Below, piece by piece: positions 54,387-63,993 of a DNA stretch of 64,000 nucleotides. The translations under genes and the position numbers were made by a program. Location: positions 23,040 through 87,039 of the forward strand of contig NZ_JAGPXB010000015.1 of the NCBI RefSeq assembly GCF_018069925.1, read 5' to 3'. Below the pieces are notes generated by a model. It made no database searches, had not been told where the DNA came from, and was given only the letters and a program-made list of their open reading frames with translations. Every line of letters begins with the position of its first letter. The stretch's first letter is position 1. The DNA comes from Flavobacterium erciyesense. Its GTDB lineage: Bacteria; Bacteroidota; Bacteroidia; Flavobacteriales; Flavobacteriaceae.

Positions 54387-54608
54387 AAGTTTTTTAATTA
54401 AAAAATAGTGTTTAAAGATATAAAAACTACTCGGAATTAAGAGCCAATAGCCCGCATTTTTAGAAAGAAAACAAGTATCTAAATCAAAAAATAAATGCAA
54501 ATTTAATCGCTAATTCAACCAATATGAATTAGCTTGAAAACAAAAAAGCACTAAAAACACTTTTATTCTAGTGCTTTTGGTGCTTTTTTGTTAAGTAAAA
54601 AAATGTAT

Positions 54609-56645
54609 TTACTTTTTATTAAAAGCATCTATACCTTGGCGTAACCAAGCTTGATACTCTGTAGCATCTGAATTATAACTTTCTGGTTTTTTGGATAAAG
54701 AATTACCCTCGTGATCTAATATCATATAATAGGGTTGTGCATTGGATTTAAACTTTGTAATTTGAAAATCACTCCATTTATTCCCCACGGTAACAATTTC
54801 TTTTCCAGTTTCTTTTGAAGCGTATTGCTCACTTTTTGGTAACTCTTTTTTAGAATCCACATACAATGAAATTAGAATAACTTCCTTTTGTAAAATAGAT
54901 AAAATCTTAGGCTGAGACCAAACATAATCCTCCATCTTACGGCAATTTACGCAGGCATAACCAGTAAAATCAAGTAAAACAGGTTTGTTAACCGATTTCG
55001 CGTAAGCCATACCTTTTTCATAATCTTCAAAAGCAATTAAATCATGTGGCCCAAGGTGTGCACCATCTGGCAAAGATTGACTTGAACTTGCTGCAGTTCC
55101 CTTTGAATTCCCTACACCATAAGGGCTTTCACTATAAGTCATTGGTGGTGGAAAACCAGAAATAATCTTAAGTGGCGCTCCCCAAAGTCCTGGAATTAAA
55201 TAAACAGTAAAGGCCAATACAACTAATCCGAGTGATAATCTACCAACAGAAATACTGCTCAACGGGCTATCATGCGGTAACGTAATTTTTCCTAATAAGT
55301 ACAATGCAAGAGCACCAAAAATTGCAATCCAGATAGCCAAGAATACTTCACGCTCTAACAAATGCAACTGCAATACTAGATCTGCATTTGATAAAAATTT
55401 GAATGCCAATGCTAATTCTAAAAATCCTAAAACCACCTTAACAGTATTTAACCATCCTCCTGATTTTGGTAAAGAATTCAACCAACCTGGGAACATTGCA
55501 AACAACATAAACGGTAAGGCTAAAGCCAAAGAAAAACCAAACATTCCCACAACAGGAGCAATTCCGCCTTTAGATGCTGCTTCAACTAATAACGTTCCTA
55601 CAATTGGTCCCGTACAAGAAAAAGATACAATCGCTAAAGCCAAAGCCATGAATAAAATACCAACCAAACCACCTCTGTCAGCTTGCGAATCTACTTTGTT
55701 TGCCCACGAATTAGGCAACATAATCTCAAATGCTCCTAAAAATGAAGCCGCAAACACAACTAATAGAATAAAAAAGATAATATTGAACCAAACATTTGTG
55801 GATAATGCATTTAAAGCATCGGCGCCAAAAATAGCAGTGACTAGTAATCCTAAAACTACATAGATAAAAATAATTGCAACCCCGTATATAATTGCGTTTC
55901 GAATACCAGCCGCTTTGGTTTTACTTTGTTTTGTAAAAAAGCTCACCGTCATAGGTATCATGGGAAACACACATGGTGTCAACAATGCGGCAAAGCCTGA
56001 TAAAAATGCAATGAAAAAGATAGCTAGCAAGCCTTTCTTCTCCGTTGTATCTTCCACTTTTGGAACATCAGATGATTGAACTGATGCTTTAGTTTGTTCT
56101 TGAACAGAATCCGCTGTTGGCGCTACTAATGAATCAGTTGCTTTTTTAATGGTATCAATTGCTACATCTGATGGTACATTAGCCTCAATTGCAGTCGCTA
56201 CAGGAACTTTTAAAATAAAATTTTTCTCCTGATTGATGCAAACATCTTTGCACACTTGATAATTAAAGTCGACTTTAACTTCATTTAACTTAGGATTTGT
56301 AATCTTTATTTCTTGTTGGATTTGTGCTTTCTTTTCGAAAAAAGTTTCATTCACCTCAAAAATATCATTGTAAGCAGTTCTGGTTTTACTCTCTTTTGCC
56401 TTACCAACCAAAGTATAGTTGCCTTTTTGATTTTTAAAAATAATTTCTAATGCAAGAGGACCGCCATCTGGTGTGAATTGAGAGTATAAGTGCCAATCAT
56501 TTTCAATAACAGCATTAAAAGTTAATAAATAAGTAGAGCCCCCTTTATTTTCAATTTTGGTAGTCCACTTAGCAGGATCTAAAACTTGTGCACTTAAATT
56601 AGCGTAGACCAAAAAAGCACATAAAAGAAAGAATAATTTTTTCAT
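54609..56645 (-). CDS. dsbD: DsbD-like thiol:disulfide interchange protein
   Basis: A 678-residue membrane protein that passes electrons from cytoplasmic thioredoxin to the periplasm. The order is a signal peptide (1-20), an N-terminal DsbD-alpha domain with a Cys pair (YQVCKDVCINQ), about eight membrane spans of the CcdA type (ALLTPCVFPMIPMTV, ACTGPIVG-like FSCTGPIVGT), and a C-terminal thioredoxin domain with Cys565-Val-Asn-Cys568 (TGYACVNCRKMEDYVW). All three redox modules are present. Its start codon overlaps the tilS stop codon by one base (TAATG type), so it is co-translated with tilS, although the functions are unrelated. Confidence 0.93.
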   Translation of the reverse strand: MKKLFFLLCAFLVYANLSAQVLDPAKWTTKIENKGGSTYLLTFNAVIENDWHLYSQFTPDGGPLALEIIFKNQKGNYTLVGKAKESKTRTAYNDIFEVNETFFEKKAQIQQEIKITNPKLNEVKVDFNYQVCKDVCINQEKNFILKVPVATAIEANVPSDVAIDTIKKATDSLVAPTADSVQEQTKASVQSSDVPKVEDTTEKKGLLAIFFIAFLSGFAALLTPCVFPMIPMTVSFFTKQSKTKAAGIRNAIIYGVAIIFIYVVLGLLVTAIFGADALNALSTNVWFNIIFFILLVVFAASFLGAFEIMLPNSWANKVDSQADRGGLVGILFMALALAIVSFSCTGPIVGTLLVEAASKGGIAPVVGMFGFSLALALPFMLFAMFPGWLNSLPKSGGWLNTVKVVLGFLELALAFKFLSNADLVLQLHLLEREVFLAIWIAIFGALALYLLGKITLPHDSPLSSISVGRLSLGLVVLAFTVYLIPGLWGAPLKIISGFPPPMTYSESPYGVGNSKGTAASSSQSLPDGAHLGPHDLIAFEDYEKGMAYAKSVNKPVLLDFTGYACVNCRKMEDYVWSQPKILSILQKEVILISLYVDSKKELPKSEQYASKETGKEIVTVGNKWSDFQITKFKSNAQPYYMILDHEGNSLSKKPESYNSDATEYQAWLRQGIDAFNKK

Positions 56646-57955
56646 TAGCGTAGTTCTATTTTTAAAATATTTTTAGTTGTTTCGGTCACTTTAAACCGTT
56701 CGTCTGCTCTTAATCCAACAATCCAAACAATTTTTTCATCGGAATATAGCAACCAAGTTTGCTCTTTTTCATTTAAAGACAATTTTTCATCTTTAAAAAA
56801 TTTGCTGACTTTTTTTGACTTCCCTTGCATACCAAAAGGATGAAAAACAGCTCCCTCACGCCACTTTTGCAATCGTAATGGGTACTGTAACAAATCTGCG
56901 TCTACAAAGATAGAAGTATTTGTGGCGATACTAATGTCGGTCACTTTGCAAAACGTTAGATTTAAGGGAATATTAACTTCTTTTTGATTTTCAAGAATAA
57001 AATATTCCTCACTAGCATCTACGAAATTTATTGGACTTAGGATTAAAGAATTTCTGTCTTTTAATAATCGATAAGTTGGCGAATACACAAACTTACCCGT
57101 TTGACTTTCGACCAAATTGTAAATATCATCCCAAGCCGTAAAGTCAAATTCTTTCAACCATTGGTACAAGTAAGATTTATAATTTGGCAATTTTATTAAT
57201 TTATTCAAATCAAAAGAAATAATATCATTCTCCTGCCTTGCTACCTGTTGATACACCATAATTGCTGCATCTTCAACCATTACTTGTGCTTCTTGCAAAT
57301 AGCTTTGCGTTTTTTGAAAGGAAACCAAAAAATTCGGATTCAAATCTTTTAAAAAAGGAACTAAATGATGGCGAATTTTATTTCGAAGATATTTATCAGA
57401 TGCATTGCTGCTGTCTTCACGCCATTCAATACCGTAGTTAGCCGCATATAATTCAATTTCCTCTTGGGTAAATGTAAGCAGCGGGCGAATTATTTTATCG
57501 TTTTGTTCCAGAATGCCAGTCAAACCTTCTAAACCTGTACCACGGCTTAAATTGATCAAAAAAGTCTCTAAATTATCATCTGCATGATGTGCGGTAAGTA
57601 TGTAATCAAAGTCCTCGGTTTCTAACAATTCATAAAACCAGTTGTAACGTAATTCACGTGCGGCAACTTGTGTTGACACCTTGTAATCTTCGGCAAAAGC
57701 TTTTGTATCAAACTGTGTTATAAACGCCTTAATATTATTTGATAGCGCATAATCATTGACAAAATTTTGATCTTCAAAACTCTCTAAACCGCGTAATTGA
57801 AAATTACAATGTGCAATTGCAAAATCGAAATTTAAATTCTGAAACAAATGCAGCAGAACCATACTATCCTTTCCGCCGCTAACAGCCAATAACAGTCGCT
57901 TGTTACCAAGAAATGAAAAACGTTCTGAAAGAATTTGTTTTAAAGTATCAATCAT
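56645..57955 (-). CDS. tilS: tRNA(Ile)-lysidine synthase
   Basis: A 436-residue PP-loop ATPase. It converts the wobble cytidine of the AUA-reading isoleucine tRNA to lysidine, an essential step. The PP-loop SGGKDS is at 26-31 and the HCNFQLRG and ILTAHHADDNLETFLINLSRGTG motifs follow. The C-terminal region (PFGMQGKSKKVSKFFKDEKL) is the tRNA-binding domain. It is the middle gene of the pabB-tilS-dsbD transcript, 27 bases after pabB. Confidence 0.96.
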   Translation of the reverse strand: MIDTLKQILSERFSFLGNKRLLLAVSGGKDSMVLLHLFQNLNFDFAIAHCNFQLRGLESFEDQNFVNDYALSNNIKAFITQFDTKAFAEDYKVSTQVAARELRYNWFYELLETEDFDYILTAHHADDNLETFLINLSRGTGLEGLTGILEQNDKIIRPLLTFTQEEIELYAANYGIEWREDSSNASDKYLRNKIRHHLVPFLKDLNPNFLVSFQKTQSYLQEAQVMVEDAAIMVYQQVARQENDIISFDLNKLIKLPNYKSYLYQWLKEFDFTAWDDIYNLVESQTGKFVYSPTYRLLKDRNSLILSPINFVDASEEYFILENQKEVNIPLNLTFCKVTDISIATNTSIFVDADLLQYPLRLQKWREGAVFHPFGMQGKSKKVSKFFKDEKLSLNEKEQTWLLYSDEKIVWIVGLRADERFKVTETTKNILKIELR

Positions 57956-57982
57956 TAGGATAATTTTATTGATTAGAATTTA

Positions 57983-59359
57983 CTATTGCAAAACTGCATA
58001 CATCGCCTTAGCTTTTAATAAACATTCTTCGTATTCTTTTTCAGGAATTGAGTTAGCTGTAATTGCACTTCCTACTGAAAATGACAGATATTTTTTTTCT
58101 TCGTCATACAAAATACTCCGAATAACAACATTAAAATCAAAATCGCCATTTGGAGTAAAATACCCAACAGCGCCGCTATATACACCGCGCTTCGTCTCTT
58201 CCAGGCGATCTACAATATTCATAGCTGAAATTTTTGGAGCTCCCGTCATGCTTCCCATTGGGAAAGTAGATTTTAAGACATCAACAGCCGTATAAGGTTC
58301 TGCCAAACGTGCTGTAATTGTCGAAATCATTTGATGTACTTGTAAAAAAGAGTAAATTTTACAAAGTTCAGTTACTTGAACGCTTCCTTTCTGAGCGGTT
58401 CTTGAAATGTCATTTCGAACTAAATCAGTAATCATAATATTTTCAGAGCGCTCTTTCGGATCTGCGAGCAAGGTATTTTTTGACGCCTCGTCTTGTTCCA
58501 CATCCAAAAAGCGCTTAGCCGTACCTTTTATTGGTTGCGAAATTATCAAATCTCCTTCTTTACGCAAGTAGCGTTCTGGCGAAGCTGATAAAATAAAATG
58601 CTTGTTGTTCTTAAAAAAAACAGCAAATGGAGGTTTTGAAATTTCGTTCAACTTCAAAAATTTTCCCAACGGATTAATCTCCGCTTTTTCTGCGAAAAAC
58701 TCCATACAAAAGTTGACTTCGTAAATATCTCCTCGATGAATATGGCTTAAAATATCATTGACCTTGGTTACATAATCCTTTTTCGAAATTCTTTCTTCAA
58801 TATTTACTGTTTGCAAACTATCAAATTGCAGTTCTTCGGTTTCTTGAATGGACTCAAAATCGTACTCAATTTCATCATCACATAAAAACAAATATTGAAT
58901 TTGTAATTCTTGCCCCTTCAAGATAAATATCTTTTTAGGTTGAAAAAAAAACAAGTCAGGAAAACCTAGACCATCTAGATTGGAGGAGGTAACGCTTTCA
59001 ATATCATTCTTTAAATCATAGGACAAATACCCAAATAACCAATCCTTGGTACTTTCTTGATATTGTTTCAAGTCCTCAAAAGCGTTCACATAGTCAGTTT
59101 GAATGGCTGTGAATGCATCAACAGCGAGTATACAATCGGCACTAGAGTATTGTTGTGGATAAGAATTACTGTCTAAAAATACAACTTCGCGAAATTGTTG
59201 CGCCCATATTACAAGTTGCTGCTTGATTTGCAATGGATTCTCGACATTTTTTATGATGGATGTTCTCAATGAATTGAAATGTTTTTGATAGCTCAAAATT
59301 ACAACAATTTTACGTGAAATAAGCAACCGTGCACTATTCTCAAAGGCAATAATCTTCAA
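57983..59359 (-). CDS. pabB: Aminodeoxychorismate synthase component I
   Basis: A 458-residue chorismate-binding enzyme. It carries PIKGTAKR, the Lys-containing motif that marks PabB against the PIAGTR of anthranilate synthase TrpE. Further hallmarks are DPKERSENIMITDLVRND, FPMGSMTGAPKISAM and RGVYSGAVGYFTPNGDFDFNVVIRSI. It makes 4-amino-4-deoxychorismate for folate, with a glutaminase partner encoded elsewhere. The first 30 residues (up to LSYQKHFNSLRTSII) look unlike the family, so the true start may be somewhat downstream. Confidence 0.9.
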   Translation of the reverse strand: MKIIAFENSARLLISRKIVVILSYQKHFNSLRTSIIKNVENPLQIKQQLVIWAQQFREVVFLDSNSYPQQYSSADCILAVDAFTAIQTDYVNAFEDLKQYQESTKDWLFGYLSYDLKNDIESVTSSNLDGLGFPDLFFFQPKKIFILKGQELQIQYLFLCDDEIEYDFESIQETEELQFDSLQTVNIEERISKKDYVTKVNDILSHIHRGDIYEVNFCMEFFAEKAEINPLGKFLKLNEISKPPFAVFFKNNKHFILSASPERYLRKEGDLIISQPIKGTAKRFLDVEQDEASKNTLLADPKERSENIMITDLVRNDISRTAQKGSVQVTELCKIYSFLQVHQMISTITARLAEPYTAVDVLKSTFPMGSMTGAPKISAMNIVDRLEETKRGVYSGAVGYFTPNGDFDFNVVIRSILYDEEKKYLSFSVGSAITANSIPEKEYEECLLKAKAMYAVLQ

Positions 59360-59508
59360 AGTTTTTAATTATAATGAATACCCATTTGCACCAACCTAAA
59401 TTTATCGGCATGAAATTTGAATTGCGTGAATTGTATCTTTTTACTTAAGTTATAAAGCATTTTAAAAGAAGAAAAAAACTAATTATCAACCCAAAAAACA
59501 AAAAAATT

Positions 59509-60402
59509 ATGCTTAAAAAACACCATGCTCTACTACCTTTACTGCTAATCATTTTGTCCATTTCTTGCAAAAAAGCCGATAATTTGGAAGAAACAACCTC
59601 AGAAACAACAACTTCTTCAATTGATAGTAGCACTACACTTTCTTCAGCTGCTGCAGTGGAACCAAAAAATAGCGATAGAAAATTTGTTCGAACTGCCGAT
59701 ATTAAATTCAAAGTAAAAAATGTTGCCAACTCCACTTACATCATTGAAAACGCGACCACTAAATTTGGAGGTTTTGTAACTAATACCAATTTACAAAGCA
59801 CAATTTCTGAAAAAAATGAAGTTAAAATTAGCCAAGACAGCACTTTAGAAATCACTAAATATATAGTAGAAAATAACATTACCATTCGCGTTCCTAACAC
59901 CCAAATGGATACAGTAATCAAAACAATCGCCAAACAAATTGATTTCCTGGAATACCGAGTAATCAAAGCCGATGATGTTTCATTACAGCTGCTATCAAAT
60001 CAATTAAAAGAAAAAAGAGAAGCAAATCAGGAAAAGCGCCTCACAAAAGCGATTGACAGCAAAGGCAAGAAACTAAATGAAGTAGTGCAAGCTGAAAACG
60101 ATTTGAATCAAAAGTCTGAACAAAAAGACAATAGCAAACTCGAAAATATCTCACTAGCTGACCAAGTAAATTTTAGCACTTTAACGTTACAAATTTATCA
60201 GCGTGAAACTATTAAGAAAGAAATGATAGCCAATGAAAAACAATACCGTCAAGGTTTTAGTTCGAAAATAATTGATGGTCTAGAAAATGGTTGGTATCTT
60301 ATTGAAGGAATAGTTGCAGTAATCGCACAATTATGGTCGATTATTTTGATAGGTATTTTAGGTTTTCTCGGATACAAAAAATATTTTCAAAAAGGCAATT
60401 AA
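59509..60402 (+). CDS. DUF4349 lipoprotein
   Basis: A 297-residue lipoprotein. The signal peptide ends in LSISC with Cys20 as the lipid site. A Ser/Thr-rich linker (about 25-55) leads to the DUF4349 domain (RKFVRTADIKFKVKNVANSTYIIENATTKFGGFV, then NNITIRVPNTQMDTVI), with a coiled-coil middle (about 165-215), and a membrane span (about 268-292) near the C-terminus. Proteins of this type are of unknown function and often face the periplasm. It is divergent from pabB and ends at a terminator shared with lpd. Confidence 0.88.
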   Translation: MLKKHHALLPLLLIILSISCKKADNLEETTSETTTSSIDSSTTLSSAAAVEPKNSDRKFVRTADIKFKVKNVANSTYIIENATTKFGGFVTNTNLQSTISEKNEVKISQDSTLEITKYIVENNITIRVPNTQMDTVIKTIAKQIDFLEYRVIKADDVSLQLLSNQLKEKREANQEKRLTKAIDSKGKKLNEVVQAENDLNQKSEQKDNSKLENISLADQVNFSTLTLQIYQRETIKKEMIANEKQYRQGFSSKIIDGLENGWYLIEGIVAVIAQLWSIILIGILGFLGYKKYFQKGN

Positions 60403-60404
60403 AT

Positions 60405-60436
60405 AAAAAACCCGTTCAAAATTGAACGGGTTTTTG
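60405..60436. terminator. Bidirectional terminator between the DUF4349 gene and lpd
   Basis: AAAAACCCGTTCA/TGAACGGGTTTTT with a 3-4 base loop. Confidence 0.92.
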
Positions 60437-60452
60437 TTAAAATATAATGTGC

Positions 60453-61856
60453 TTATACGTGTAAAGCTCTATTGTCAGTAGCTGCTAGAGCTGCCTCTTT
60501 AATTGCTTCCGCAAAAGTTGGATGCGCATGAGACATTCTAGAAATATCCTCTGCCGATGCTTTAAACTCCATAGCAGTAACTGCTTCGGCAATTAAATCA
60601 GCACAACGAGCACCAATCATGTGAACTCCCAGAACTTCATCTGTCTTTGCATCTGCCAAGATTTTCACAAAACCATCCGTATCTCCACCTGCTCTTGCAC
60701 GACCTAACGCTTTAAAAGGAAAACTTCCAGCTTTGTAGGCTACGCCGTTTGCTTTTAATTGCTCTTCCGTTTGCCCAACCGCTGCTACCTCTGGCCAAGT
60801 ATAAACCACGCCCGGAATTAAATTGTAATCGATATGTGGTTTTTGACCTGCTAAAATTTCAGCAACCATAACTCCTTCTTCCTCTGCTTTGTGCGCTAAC
60901 ATTGCTCCACGAACAACATCACCAATTGCATAAATATTAGGAATATTGGTTTGTAAATGATCGTTTACTTCAACCATTCCTCTTTCGGTTACTTTAACGC
61001 CAGCTTTATCTGCATTCAATCCATCAGTGTACGGACGACGACCTACAGAAACTAATGCGTAATCTCCTTCAAGTGTTATTGTTTCTCCTTTTGCATTCTC
61101 AGCTTGCACAACAACAGCATCTCCATTTCTATCAACCGATTGAACTTTGTGCGAAACATAGAATTTCATACCTTGTTTCTTCAATACTTTTGTTAATTCT
61201 TTAGATAAAGACGCATCCATTCCCGGAATAATTCTGTCTAAATATTCAACAACTGAAACTTGAGCTCCTAATCTCAAGTATACTTGACCAAGCTCAATAC
61301 CAATAACTCCACCACCAATAATTACCAAATGTTTTGGCACTTCTTTAAGCTTCAATGCTTCTGTTGAAGTGATAATTCTTTCCTTGTCAATTTTGATAAA
61401 AGGTAAAGAAGATGGCTTTGAACCAGTTGCTATGATAATATTTTTTGCTTCGATCGTTTCAGAAGTACCGTCTCCTTTTGCTACTGCTACGTGCGTTTCA
61501 TCAACAAATGAACCTAAACCTTCTAAAACAGTAATATTGTTTTTATCCATTAAAAATTTAACTCCACCAGAAGTCTGATCCACAACAGCTTGTTTGCGAG
61601 CAATCATTTTTTCTAGATTTACTTTTACTTCTCCTGAAAGTTCAATACCATGATCAGCAAAATGAGCAATTTCACTGTAATGATGAGAAGAAGCTAATAA
61701 TGCCTTAGATGGAATACACCCCACATTCAAGCATGTTCCGCCAAGGGTTGAATATTTTTCAATAATAGCAGTTTTGAAACCTAATTGTGCACAACGAATT
61801 GCTGACACATATCCGCCTGGTCCTGAACCTATAATGACTACGTCAAATGAACTCAT
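60453..61856 (-). CDS. lpd: Dihydrolipoyl dehydrogenase (E3)
   Basis: A 467-residue flavoprotein that reoxidises dihydrolipoamide in the pyruvate/2-oxoglutarate dehydrogenase and glycine cleavage complexes. FAD-binding GSGPGGYVSAIRCAQLG is at 10-26, the redox disulfide Cys42-Cys47 is in GGTCLNVGCIPSKALL, and the NAD site is GGGVIGIELGQVYLRLG. The catalytic HAHPTFAEAIKEA stands at the C-terminus. A -7 box TAATTTTG lies at 61891-61898 on the minus strand, 35 bases ahead of the start. It is transcribed singly; the E1/E2 genes are elsewhere. Confidence 0.97.
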   Translation of the reverse strand: MSSFDVVIIGSGPGGYVSAIRCAQLGFKTAIIEKYSTLGGTCLNVGCIPSKALLASSHHYSEIAHFADHGIELSGEVKVNLEKMIARKQAVVDQTSGGVKFLMDKNNITVLEGLGSFVDETHVAVAKGDGTSETIEAKNIIIATGSKPSSLPFIKIDKERIITSTEALKLKEVPKHLVIIGGGVIGIELGQVYLRLGAQVSVVEYLDRIIPGMDASLSKELTKVLKKQGMKFYVSHKVQSVDRNGDAVVVQAENAKGETITLEGDYALVSVGRRPYTDGLNADKAGVKVTERGMVEVNDHLQTNIPNIYAIGDVVRGAMLAHKAEEEGVMVAEILAGQKPHIDYNLIPGVVYTWPEVAAVGQTEEQLKANGVAYKAGSFPFKALGRARAGGDTDGFVKILADAKTDEVLGVHMIGARCADLIAEAVTAMEFKASAEDISRMSHAHPTFAEAIKEAALAATDNRALHV

Positions 61857-61890
61857 AGTAAATTTTTTAAATGGTTTTATAAAAGTGATA

Positions 61891-61898
61891 CAAAATTA
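61891..61898 (-). promoter_or_regulatory. -7 box of lpd
   Basis: TAATTTTG on the minus strand fits TAnnTTTG and lies 34 bases before the start codon. No clear -33 TTG. Confidence 0.45.
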
Positions 61899-62002
61899 AG
61901 GAATTAAGTTTTGTTAAAAGTTGAATTATGAAGGTTTTTGTATGCTTTTTAAAGGTATTAACATTTACTTATCATTTAAATCCTTCGACCGAATATTTCG
62001 AT

Positions 62003-62461
62003 CTACAATACAATTTGTGTGGTATTTTTTATTTCATCAATCATAAAAGTACTGTGTGTACTACCAATATGACTCAATGAAGTAAGTTTGTTTATCAAAA
62101 ATTGCCTGTACGCCTCCATATCTTTTACAACTATTTTTAAGATGTAATCATAATCTCCGCTCACATGATAACACTCGACAACTTCAGAAAGTTGCGCTAC
62201 CTCTTTTTCAAATATTTGAATGTATTCTCTTGAATGCTGTATTAACTTAAGGTGGCAAAAAACTAAAAACCCTTTTTCAACTTTCGATTTATTGACTATT
62301 GCTACGTATTTTTCAATAATTCCCTCCCGTTCTAATTTTCTTACACGCTCATAAACGGCAGTAACGGATAAATTAAGCTTTATCGACAACTCTTTCGTTG
62401 TTTTTTTACTGTCGTTTTGAACTAACTCGAGTATTTTTTTATCAATCGCGTCTAAAACCAT
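62003..62461 (-). CDS. Lrp/AsnC-family transcriptional regulator
   Basis: A 152-residue regulator with an N-terminal helix-turn-helix (DAIDKKILELVQNDSKKTTKELSIKLNLSVTAVYERVRKLEREG) and a C-terminal RAM ligand-binding domain (HVSGDYDYILKIVVKDMEAYRQFL). It probably senses an amino acid. It is divergent from the Cys/Met lyase gene with a 231-base shared upstream region, an arrangement that suggests it controls that gene in response to a sulfur or branched-chain amino acid. Confidence 0.93.
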   Translation of the reverse strand: MVLDAIDKKILELVQNDSKKTTKELSIKLNLSVTAVYERVRKLEREGIIEKYVAIVNKSKVEKGFLVFCHLKLIQHSREYIQIFEKEVAQLSEVVECYHVSGDYDYILKIVVKDMEAYRQFLINKLTSLSHIGSTHSTFMIDEIKNTTQIVL

Positions 62462-62692
62462 AATGTAGCAAAATATATAAAATATCTATAATTCAACTTA
62501 AAAAGCCTTTCCGATAATTATTTAAACTACCAAATTACACAATAATAGATAATAAAACTAAAATAAAGACTAAGTATTGACAAAACACCTATAAAGAGCG
62601 AATTTAGACCTAAAAAAGCAGAAAGCATTATTGAATAGTAACAAGAACAAATTTTAATTTAAAAATAAAAATCATTACTAAATAATCAACAA

Positions 62693-63895
62693 ATGAAAAA
62701 TTTTAATCCAGCCAACAACATTCAAGACCTTCAATATTTTGGCGAATTTGGAGGAGTAAATCCTTCAATTTCAGACTCATCAACCTACACTTTCCTTTCA
62801 GCTAAAACGATGTTTGATACTTTTGAGGGTAATATTGAAGGATGTTACTTATATTCTAGACATTCCTCACCTAGTAATTTATATTTGGATAAAGCATTAG
62901 CCGCTATGGAAGGTACAGAATCAGCAAATGTTTCGGCTTCTGGAATGGGTGCCATTACGCCTACTCTATTACAATTATGCGGAACTGGAGACCACATAGT
63001 TTCGAGTAGAACAATTTATGGAGGAACATATGCTTTTTTAAAGAATTTCACTCCAAGATTAGGTATCAAAACTACCTTTGTAGATATTACAAAATTAGAT
63101 GTTGTAGAAGCTGCTATTACTCCAGATACTAAAGTACTATACTGTGAAACGGTTAGCAATCCGTTGCTAGAAGTTGCTGATATAAAAGGACTTTCTTTAC
63201 TTGCGAAAAAATACAATTTGACACTTGTTGTTGACAATACATTTTCACCACTATCGGTTTCCCCAACTAAATTAGGCGCTGACATTGTAATTCATAGTTT
63301 AACCAAATACATAAACGGTAGCAGTGATACTGTGGGTGGTGTAACGTGTGCTTCACAAGACTTTATAAATAGTTTAAAAAATGTAAATAGTGGCGCCAGT
63401 ATGTTATTAGGTCCTACAATGGATAGTTTAAGATCTGCAAGCGTAATGAAAAATCTACGAACACTGCATATTAGAATTAAACAGCATAGCAACAATGCTT
63501 TTTTCCTAGCGGAACGTTTTGAAAAAGATGGATTAAAGACGGTATATCCAGGATTAGAAAGTCATCCAAGCCATAATCTCTATAAAAATATGATCAATCC
63601 TGAATACGGTTTTGGCGGAATGATGACCATAGATGTAGGAACACTTGAAAAAGCAAATGAACTTATGGAATTAATGCAAGAAAGAAATTTAGGCTATTTA
63701 GCAGTAAGTTTAGGGTTTTATAAAACTTTATTTAGTGCTCCAGGAACATCAACCTCAAGTGAAATTCCTTTAGAAGAACAAAAGGAAATGGGATTAACTG
63801 ATGGATTAATTAGATTTTCAATTGGATTAGATAATGACATTGAAAGAACATACCACTCCATGAAACAATGTATGATTGACCTTAGTATCTTGTAG
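62693..63895 (+). CDS. Cys/Met-metabolism PLP-dependent lyase (methionine gamma-lyase-like)
   Basis: A 400-residue pyridoxal-phosphate enzyme of the cystathionine gamma-synthase superfamily. The PLP lysine is Lys205 (HSLTKYINGSSDTVGG). Tyr109 in SRTIYGGTYAFL corresponds to the catalytic Tyr. The Cys next to this Tyr in true methionine gamma-lyases (YGCTFA) is Gly here, so methionine gamma-lyase, cystathionine gamma-lyase and O-acetylhomoserine-type activity all stay open. The gene is divergent from the lrp gene, its likely regulator, and ends at two hairpins. Confidence 0.87.
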   Translation: MKNFNPANNIQDLQYFGEFGGVNPSISDSSTYTFLSAKTMFDTFEGNIEGCYLYSRHSSPSNLYLDKALAAMEGTESANVSASGMGAITPTLLQLCGTGDHIVSSRTIYGGTYAFLKNFTPRLGIKTTFVDITKLDVVEAAITPDTKVLYCETVSNPLLEVADIKGLSLLAKKYNLTLVVDNTFSPLSVSPTKLGADIVIHSLTKYINGSSDTVGGVTCASQDFINSLKNVNSGASMLLGPTMDSLRSASVMKNLRTLHIRIKQHSNNAFFLAERFEKDGLKTVYPGLESHPSHNLYKNMINPEYGFGGMMTIDVGTLEKANELMELMQERNLGYLAVSLGFYKTLFSAPGTSTSSEIPLEEQKEMGLTDGLIRFSIGLDNDIERTYHSMKQCMIDLSIL

Positions 63896-63903
63896 TAAAA
63901 TAT

Positions 63904-63933
63904 AAAGTCTTAAAGTCGAAAATCTAAGACTTT
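63904..63933 (+). terminator. Hairpin after the Cys/Met lyase gene
   Basis: AAAGTCTTA/TAAGACTTT with a 12-base loop; a weak T tract follows. Confidence 0.6.
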
Positions 63934-63959
63934 CTAGTTACACACCACCATCTAAAAAC

Positions 63960-63993
63960 AATAAACTCCCTACTTCATAGGGAGTTTATTTTG
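63960..63993 (+). terminator. Second terminator at the window end
   Basis: AATAAACTCCCTA/TAGGGAGTTTATT with a 5-base loop followed by T residues. Confidence 0.85.
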
